Shown: piece after piece, positions 35,754 to 41,333 of the stretch
Layout of the letters: every line of letters starts with the position of its first letter
How positions within the stretch are numbered: the first letter of the stretch is position 1
NCBI GenBank assembly: GCA_029247265.1
Contig: JAQWLN010000212.1
Coordinates: 1-41,333 of the forward strand
Origin: Fuerstiella sp.
GTDB lineage: Bacteria; Planctomycetota; Planctomycetia; Planctomycetales; Planctomycetaceae
Direction of reading: 5' to 3'
DNA length: 41,333 nucleotides
Notes under the pieces: model-generated
The model's database searches: none
The model's input: only the letters and a program-made list of their open reading frames with translations
What the model was told of the DNA's origin: nothing
Program-made: the position numbers and the translations under genes

Positions 35754-37853
35754 CTATTCAAGCTGTTCCAGAGCTCTCTTAGCGGCGCTGGCGACGGTCT
35801 GATCGTGATCGGCCGCGGCTGTCTTCAGAGCATCGATCACTTCAGGACGGGAGATGCCGATGAGCCCGAGAGTATGAGCCGCTTCCGCTCGTACACGGGG
35901 GTTAGGATCAGGCAGAGCCTGCAGCATGAAAGGGACAGCAAGTTTGTTATGTTCGACCGAGGGCGCGACTCGCGCGAGTGCCCATGCAGCGACAGTTCTG
36001 TCCATAGTTGCTCCTTCGCGCGTATCTGTTTTCAGTCTTGCGGCAGCAACGCGGGCTCTGGTGCCCATTTTCCCCAGCAAAAATCTGGCCGAGTTTCGAA
36101 CGTGGGGATCGTGATCATCCAGAGCGACAATCGCTATTGGCATCGCTTCATCTGAAATTTTCGGAAGCATGCCTAAAGCATGCAGAGCTTCACTTCGGAC
36201 TAACGTGTCGAGATCGTTCTGAGCAAGTTGCATCAATGCGCCGGCTGCGGGCTGACCACCATCGCTAAGTTTTCCGATAGCGACCAGTGCTTCTTTGCGA
36301 GCCAAAGGACGTTCAGAGGAAAGCGCTTCTGTCAGATACGGCAATACGATGGGACCGTTTTGGGAGTTTTCCGGCTGCAACATGACCAGCGACCACGCCG
36401 CGGCTCGCAGAACCTGTGGGTCCGTGTTTGGCGAAGCGTTCAGGATTTTCTTTAGTACCGGTACGCACGATGGCTCACCAATGTGTCCCAGAACATAGGC
36501 AGCTCCGCCACGGGAAAGGCCCGCGTCAGGATCCCGCAGTATTTTCAACAATTCCGGCACAGCAAACGTCGCCGCCGGCCCGATTGTTGCCAGAGCAATG
36601 AACGATTCCCGGCGAAGCTTCTCGTCTTCGGATTTAAGCAGGGCCACCAGAGCGGGCACAGCGGTTTTGGCTGCCGGGCCAATTTCTCCCAACACCGTCA
36701 CTGCCAGATCACGATACTCGGGTTTATCAAGCAAACGCTCCAGCGCAGGAACGGCCGTGGCGCCCAACTGAGACAGAGAGTTTGCGGCGGGAATCGTCAC
36801 ACCCCCGTGTGAATCGTCAATAGCGTCCATCAGCGCCTGTACGGCCTGCTGGCTGCCGAGGCCAATTTGCCCCAGGGCACGGGCTGCGGCAGCCCTGACG
36901 ATCGTGCTGTCGTCGTTAATCATCTGGCAAACTGCCGGAATCGTCTTGTTTGCAAGTGGCCCGAATTCCATCAGAGCGGACAGGGCAATGGCCCGCACCG
37001 AAGCCGAATCGTCAGCCAGCAGCTTCTGAAGCTCGGGCAATACCAGATCTGCGTCGCTTCCAACATCCCCCAGGGCCGAGGCAGCAGACCGAACAACGAG
37101 CTTATCTTCATCACTCAGGCGATCCACAAGTAACGGCACCAGACTTGATGCTGTGACGCCCAGACGGCCGGCGACCTGGCAGGATTTCCGGCGGACAACC
37201 GCGTCACCACTTCCCAGCGGCGCCTTTAGCGATGGAACGATCGATTCTCCGATTTCCACAAGTGCATTGGTGGCCGCATTTCGGACCGATGGGCGATGAC
37301 TGGATAACGCACCGATAATTCCCGGCACGGCAGCAGAGACAGAGGCGCTGTCTTCGCGTTCCATCGTGACCAGGCAACGCACAGCGGCAGTCATCACGGC
37401 AGCATTTGAATCAGCGGCCAGGTCTTCAATCTGTTCGACAACTGTTGACGGAACCGTGCCAATCTGACGCAATGCATCCAGAGCAGCAGTTCGCAACGGC
37501 AGGATGCCCGAGGACAGTACAGCCGATACTTCGTCAATCGAACCGGTCGCCAATGGGCCAATATGACCTAACGCCACCAGGACTTCATATTGCAGGGCCG
37601 GATCGTCGGATGCGAGCGCATCCGCAAGACCGTTCACAGCGTCGCCGGCATAAGGCCCAAGATGTCCCAGGCGAGTGGCGGCGTCCAGTTTCTCTGACGA
37701 GGAACCGCTTTCCAATTGCCGCACCAGAGCAGCCACCGCGTCTTGATTGCGGGACTTCTCCTGGCCGAATAATTCCGGAATCCCAATCGGATGCAGTACT
37801 ACAGCAATGATCATGCACGCATACGGGCACACGGGAGTAAACAATCGCATCAT
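35754..37853 (-). CDS. Secreted HEAT-repeat protein
   Basis: 699 aa. After an N-terminal hydrophobic segment (residues about 3-30, a signal peptide or anchor) the whole protein is built of HEAT/PBS-lyase-type repeats of 35-40 residues with the pattern LxxALxSxDPxVRxxAAxALGxIG; I count at least a dozen. Such solenoids bind other proteins and have no enzyme activity of their own. The start codon overlaps the stop of the upstream gene (ATGA), so translation is coupled. Two adjacent Met codons (37853 and 37850) are both possible starts; the overlap favours the first. Role unknown, presumably with the protein encoded upstream. Confidence 0.88.
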   Translation of the reverse strand: MMRLFTPVCPYACMIIAVVLHPIGIPELFGQEKSRNQDAVAALVRQLESGSSSEKLDAATRLGHLGPYAGDAVNGLADALASDDPALQYEVLVALGHIGPLATGSIDEVSAVLSSGILPLRTAALDALRQIGTVPSTVVEQIEDLAADSNAAVMTAAVRCLVTMEREDSASVSAAVPGIIGALSSHRPSVRNAATNALVEIGESIVPSLKAPLGSGDAVVRRKSCQVAGRLGVTASSLVPLLVDRLSDEDKLVVRSAASALGDVGSDADLVLPELQKLLADDSASVRAIALSALMEFGPLANKTIPAVCQMINDDSTIVRAAAARALGQIGLGSQQAVQALMDAIDDSHGGVTIPAANSLSQLGATAVPALERLLDKPEYRDLAVTVLGEIGPAAKTAVPALVALLKSEDEKLRRESFIALATIGPAATFAVPELLKILRDPDAGLSRGGAAYVLGHIGEPSCVPVLKKILNASPNTDPQVLRAAAWSLVMLQPENSQNGPIVLPYLTEALSSERPLARKEALVAIGKLSDGGQPAAGALMQLAQNDLDTLVRSEALHALGMLPKISDEAMPIAIVALDDHDPHVRNSARFLLGKMGTRARVAAARLKTDTREGATMDRTVAAWALARVAPSVEHNKLAVPFMLQALPDPNPRVRAEAAHTLGLIGISRPEVIDALKTAAADHDQTVASAAKRALEQLE

Positions 37854-38671
37854 AATTCCTCCATCGCGTAGTAGCCTTCGACGGAAAGACTGCTGAGAAA
37901 CTTTCGGGCATCTGAATATGCTTCGAAGCCGAACTGCTTCATCACGTCACTCATGCTTTTTTTCATATTCTTCGCCGTCTCGTCAATGATTCCGGCAGAC
38001 CTCTGATCCGGCCCGTGTTCAGCAATGAACTGCACGGACGATTCAACACGCTGGCGATCGTCGTCAAAATCCTTCCCGGCCAGACAACGTGGCCACGAGA
38101 TTTCTCCTGTCATACGGTCCAGCTGATCAACCGCAAGTCGCGTGTACAGATCCGTCGGAAGTTTGGGCTTCCGGTTGGCGGCACGTTGACGCTGAGCTTC
38201 TCGTTCCTTCGCCTTTCGGGCTTCAATGATTCCGCGCTGTTCGCGGCGTAATTCCTCATAGCGAGCTTTGTTTTCAATGTATTGTTTTCTGGCCTTTTCG
38301 TTGTGCTTATTGGCGATGGCTTGGCTTTGCGCCGCCCTTCCCCGTGCCATGGTCAGCTCAGCCTGTGATCGCACGGCGTTGCCGTACGCCGTCTGGCCGC
38401 CATACGGGTAGTACCCCCCGGCACCGTACTGCACCGGAGCATACCAGCGGCCGCCATACACCTGATTCCCGACCGACCATCGAGCCACACGTCGATTAAC
38501 AAACTGCGCGTGTGTCGAAACAACGCATGTCGCCAGGATAGTCACCAGCAACCCAGCCAGCGCAAGTCGGCGACCGAGCTGATGGTCGACAGGATGTGAA
38601 TTTCTGCGTTGCGACTGTCCGGCGTGGCGGCGGTCACCCCGTTCAGCGCGCAATAAACGCGACCGTCTCAT
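37850..38671 (-). CDS. Secreted or anchored planctomycete protein, coupled to HEAT gene
   Basis: The open frame reaches 38842, but the ATG at 38671 with GAGGG ahead of it is preferred: it gives a basic N-terminus, then a hydrophobic segment (LALAGLLVTILATCVVSTHA), so the protein (273 aa) is exported. After it comes a Gly/Tyr-rich patch (VYGGRWYAPVQYGAGGYYPYGG), a long charged helix likely to form a coiled coil (about residues 105-170), and a conserved-looking C-terminal domain (FDDDRQRVESSVQFIAEHG). I do not know its function, but this architecture recurs in planctomycetes. Its stop overlaps the HEAT gene start, so the two are made together. Confidence 0.75.
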   Translation of the reverse strand: MRRSRLLRAERGDRRHAGQSQRRNSHPVDHQLGRRLALAGLLVTILATCVVSTHAQFVNRRVARWSVGNQVYGGRWYAPVQYGAGGYYPYGGQTAYGNAVRSQAELTMARGRAAQSQAIANKHNEKARKQYIENKARYEELRREQRGIIEARKAKEREAQRQRAANRKPKLPTDLYTRLAVDQLDRMTGEISWPRCLAGKDFDDDRQRVESSVQFIAEHGPDQRSAGIIDETAKNMKKSMSDVMKQFGFEAYSDARKFLSSLSVEGYYAMEEL

Positions 38672-39044
38672 GGCATGCCCTCGGTACAAAACTGACGTGA
38701 CAGATTTGATGAATAAAATCTGGCTGCCGGTCAACAAAACCGGCCGGCATTTAATCTGTACATAAAACCGCCGGAGAACAGTTACACACATAGTGTGCCG
38801 ACTGTTTCCATGACAGTCAATGAATCCGGACGGTCTGCCCATTTTGAACCTCTACATCACCAGCATTTCGTTGGTCCGCCGGGCTCGGCAAATTTCTATA
38901 AGCCAGTCATGTGTTCCGAATTCCGTCGAGTGTTTGTAAATGAGGAACGGTCCATAACGTGTGATCTGTCATTGGTCGTGTTACCATAGGACAATCCGCG
39001 AATCACAGTGGATTCGTCGTTTCTCAAGCCCCGGAGCAGCTGAA
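38672..39044. other. Divergent intergenic region (373 bases)
   Basis: Holds the promoters of the coupled pair on the left and the CxxCH gene on the right. Small perfect stems are seen (CAGATTT/AAATCTG near 38702-38723, GACTGT/ACAGTC near 38800-38820), typical of regulatory spacing. No gene or RNA recognised. Confidence 0.4.
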
Positions 39045-40016
39045 ATGAAATGCTCACGACTCCTGCCGCTGATCACCGTCCCGATGATCTTTGGTTTTAA
39101 CTCAACGATATCCGCCGAAGAACCCGACCAGGATGCAGTACGCGGGGCAGTGTCAAGAAGCCTGCCATATATCGCCGAACGTGGACAATGGTGGATGGAT
39201 AAGAAAAAGTGCGTGTCGTGCCATCGTGGAGCATTTACCGTCTGGGCTCATGCAGCTGCCGACGAGGCAGGGTTCGATGTTGACGGTACTCAGCTAAACG
39301 AGTGGGTGGACTGGTCATTCGAAGCGTTATTGAAACAGAACGACAAAGAAGTCGTTGTGGGCACACTCAACCTTGATGGTGTATCCCAGATATTGTACGC
39401 AACGCGCACGCTTGAACTCACGGAGACTCAGGCTGAGCATCGAGATCAGCTGCTGCAACTTCTGAAATCAGGTCAGCAACAGGACGGTTCATGGAAACCC
39501 GCAGGACAGTTGCCCTCGCAAAAACGTCCACTTCCGGAAACCACCTACGTCACAACCGGATGGAACCGGTGGATGGGAGAAGCGACAGGAATTGGTGATG
39601 TCGTGTCGACGAAAGCCCTGGCGTTTCTGAAATCAGAACGTGACATCATCAGCACGGAATCGCTGGTTGTACAACTGATCGACACTTCAGATCAGGTACG
39701 GACACAGCGAGCGTTGGACACGATTATTCGCGAACAAAACGACGATGGTGGCTGGGGCTGGATCCGTGAACAGGAAAGCGATGCCATGGCATCCGGTCAG
39801 GTCCTGTATGCTCTGTCAGCTCGTCCCCGTGATGACAATGTTACCGCAGCTGTCGAACGCGCTCGTAGTTATCTGCTGGGCGCCCAGAAACCCGACGGCT
39901 CATGGGAAGTCAAAGGGACGAAGAAGAACAAGCAGGACAAGATCCAGGAAACAGCAACGTACTGGGGGACGTGCTGGGCCGTCATCGGTTTACTGGAATC
40001 AGAAAAGCTGCGATAG
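39045..40016 (+). CDS. Secreted protein with CxxCH motif and squalene-cyclase-type repeats
   Basis: The frame opens at 38961; the ATG at 39045 with GGAG about eight bases ahead starts a signal peptide (MKCSRLLPLITVPMIFGFNS), giving 323 aa. Near the N-terminus is a single CVSCH (residues 56-60), a c-type haem attachment motif, directly before a domain of alpha-toroid repeats (QQQDGSWKP, QNDDGGWGWIRE, QKPDGSWEVKG) like those of squalene-hopene cyclases. The cyclase DxDD acid motif is not seen, so terpene cyclisation is unlikely. Planctomycetes carry many exported proteins of this cytochrome-like plus toroid type. Whether haem is bound is untested; a distal ligand was not identified. Confidence 0.78.
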   Translation: MKCSRLLPLITVPMIFGFNSTISAEEPDQDAVRGAVSRSLPYIAERGQWWMDKKKCVSCHRGAFTVWAHAAADEAGFDVDGTQLNEWVDWSFEALLKQNDKEVVVGTLNLDGVSQILYATRTLELTETQAEHRDQLLQLLKSGQQQDGSWKPAGQLPSQKRPLPETTYVTTGWNRWMGEATGIGDVVSTKALAFLKSERDIISTESLVVQLIDTSDQVRTQRALDTIIREQNDDGGWGWIREQESDAMASGQVLYALSARPRDDNVTAAVERARSYLLGAQKPDGSWEVKGTKKNKQDKIQETATYWGTCWAVIGLLESEKLR

Positions 40017-40031
40017 AGGCTGGCAACACCG

Positions 40032-40082
40032 CGGCCGATTATCGTTTACCTTACACCTGCCGTCGCGATTCGTGATCGGCCG
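40032..40082. terminator. Inverted repeat after the CxxCH gene
   Basis: CGGCCGAT (40032-40039) and ATCGGCCG (40075-40082) form an 8-base stem with a 35-base loop beginning 16 bases after the stop codon. It could end transcription before the PhoX-like gene; no U-run is present. Confidence 0.3.
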
Positions 40083-40209
40083 TCAGCAATGACACGTGCA
40101 CCAGATTATTTAACTTATATCTGTTCACGAAGTCGTAGCGTAAATTGTGTCCTGTGCTGCATTTTCGTAGCGATTCATGACACACCAGGATGACCTGAAG
40201 GGAAAATCA

Positions 40210-41333
40210 ATGAGTAGTCAGCAGCTCGCATCCACAGGCAGGCGGCAATTCTTAACGGCTGTGGGCAGCGTGGGCGTCGCCACTGCGTTTGGCACATTCC
40301 TTAGCCGCGCCAGATTCGATTCTTCGGCATACACGATTTCCGGATACGGAACGTTACGTCCTGTAAACGACGAAACAACGGGGCTCAAACTTCTCTGCCT
40401 TCCCGAAGGGTTTCGCTATCGTTCATTCGGCTGGACGGGTGACCGGATGACCGACGGCACGACCACACCCGGTGCCCACGACGGCATGGGTATCATCAAA
40501 GAAGACGATGGAATCATAACGATTGTTCGCAACCACGAACTCCAACGTCGCACCAGCACGTTCGGGACGTCAGATATTCAGTTCGACCCGAAAGGCGGCG
40601 GTGGTTGTGCGAACCTGACGTTTGATTCCAGCACGGGCGAATGGCTGGGAGCCCGCCCGTGCCTGGCAGGCACTGTCAAGAATTGTGCCGGCGGTCCAAC
40701 TCCGTGGGGGACGTGGCTGTCGTGTGAAGAGTCAGTGCTTGGCCCCGGAAGTGTCGTCGGTGGTGAGGTGTTTGATTTCCAGAAGGACCATGGCTGGATA
40801 TTCGAAGTGTCCGCCGATGAAAACGAAACGCCCGTCCCGCTGAAGGCCATGGGGAGATTTGTTCACGAGGCGATCGCCGTCGACCCGGACACGGGAATCG
40901 TCTACGAGACAGAAGACCGGACGTATGCTGGATTCTATCGCTTCACTCCGGACAAACGAGGACAACTGTCAGCCGGTGGGCAGTTGCAAATGCTGAAAGC
41001 TGTCGGCCGTGATGACCTGCGAAAGGGCTTAACAGTTGGTATGGAGTTCGACGTCGACTGGGTCGACATCGAAGACGTCGAACGTGCCCATTCGCCGAAT
41101 TCGCGCGGCAATGCAGATGCTTACGGTGATGAACACGGAGTGTTTACGCAGGGCAAGGCACAGGGAGCGACGACGTTCGCGCGACTGGAGGGATGCTGGT
41201 ACGGCAACAGCCTGATTTATCTCGATTCCACTAACGGCGGCGACCGGGAGTTGGGGCAGATCTGGCAATACGACCCGCGAAATGAACGGTTAAAGCTCAT
41301 TTTTGAATCTCCGCACAAAGATGTTCTGGACAG
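40210..41333 (+). CDS. PhoX-like (DUF839) Tat-exported phosphatase, 3' end outside window
   Basis: 374 codons are visible; the gene continues past the right edge. The start is the ATG at 40210 after GAAGGGAAA. A twin-arginine signal lies at the N-terminus (STGRRQFLTAVGSVGVA). The body matches the DUF839/PhoX family: VRNHE (calcium/iron site), GGGGCANLTFD, CAGGPTPWGTWLSCEE, RFVHEAIAVDP, YETEDRTYAGFYRF and a later YLDSTNGGDRELGQIWQY. PhoX is a calcium- and iron-dependent alkaline phosphatase, and the family also includes less studied paralogues. The ligand motifs that can be seen are intact. It is separated from the CxxCH gene by about 190 bases. Confidence 0.88.
   Translation, partial: MSSQQLASTGRRQFLTAVGSVGVATAFGTFLSRARFDSSAYTISGYGTLRPVNDETTGLKLLCLPEGFRYRSFGWTGDRMTDGTTTPGAHDGMGIIKEDDGIITIVRNHELQRRTSTFGTSDIQFDPKGGGGCANLTFDSSTGEWLGARPCLAGTVKNCAGGPTPWGTWLSCEESVLGPGSVVGGEVFDFQKDHGWIFEVSADENETPVPLKAMGRFVHEAIAVDPDTGIVYETEDRTYAGFYRFTPDKRGQLSAGGQLQMLKAVGRDDLRKGLTVGMEFDVDWVDIEDVERAHSPNSRGNADAYGDEHGVFTQGKAQGATTFARLEGCWYGNSLIYLDSTNGGDRELGQIWQYDPRNERLKLIFESPHKDVLD

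Noticed and set aside
1-41333. CRISPR array, prophage or restriction/defence cassette
   Set aside because: No regularly spaced repeats, integrase, phage structural genes, methylase or nuclease cassettes were seen.

Overview
The window reads as a stretch of chromosome from a planctomycete (Planctomycetota, most likely order Planctomycetales). The basis is the gene content: a PpiD/SurA-like membrane protein with the N-terminus MASPFKFFRKY, Tat-exported Gfo/Idh/MocA and PhoX-like proteins, a DUF6807 protein, a secreted HEAT-repeat protein, a CxxCH protein with cyclase-type repeats, many signal peptides and moderate GC. I cannot assign genus or species. There is no rRNA, no convincing tRNA, no CRISPR array and no intact mobile element.

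Layout. 1-3.6 kb: a truncated Old Yellow Enzyme-type oxidoreductase and topoisomerase III (minus strand). 3.8-9.5 kb: three plus-strand genes for a PpiD-like membrane protein, a small secreted protein and an SGNH hydrolase fused to a PhoD-like phosphatase. 9.6-16.6 kb: a minus-strand run of DUF6807, Gfo/Idh/MocA oxidoreductase, beta-lactamase-fold hydrolase, sugar isomerase-like TIM barrel, QueE, a small DUF3634-like membrane protein and an aspartate aminotransferase. 17.0-19.2 kb: a membrane SGNH hydrolase converging on an SMP-30 lactonase. 19.5-25.2 kb: the housekeeping block rpsO (with a clear terminator) and pnp, then an NtrB/NtrC-like kinase and sigma-54 activator pair. 25.5-27.1 kb: guaA. 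27.6-30.9 kb: a prenyltransferase-repeat protein and a large secreted protein of unknown function, separated by a structured repeat-like element. 31.0-33.1 kb: a two-gene operon of metal-dependent amidohydrolases. 33.1-35.75 kb: a block of gene remnants. 35.75-38.7 kb: a translationally coupled pair (planctomycete-type secreted protein and HEAT-repeat protein). 39.0 kb to the end: the CxxCH/cyclase-repeat protein and a truncated PhoX-like protein.

How the genes fit together. Much of the window encodes exported proteins for breaking down carbohydrates, lactones, esters and phosphate esters, which fits a heterotrophic marine or soil planctomycete, set among core genes for RNA turnover, translation, purine and queuosine synthesis and DNA topology. 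The least expected region is the remnant block. It holds a FixJ-type response regulator interrupted by an in-frame TGA where relatives usually have Trp, the gutted end of its histidine kinase, the C-terminal part of a large beta-sandwich secreted protein, and a possible gene tail in front of the amidohydrolase operon. I found no convincing new defence or mobile system. The best leads are the remnant block, the SGNH-PhoD fusion, the CxxCH/cyclase-repeat protein and two structured intergenic repeat candidates.
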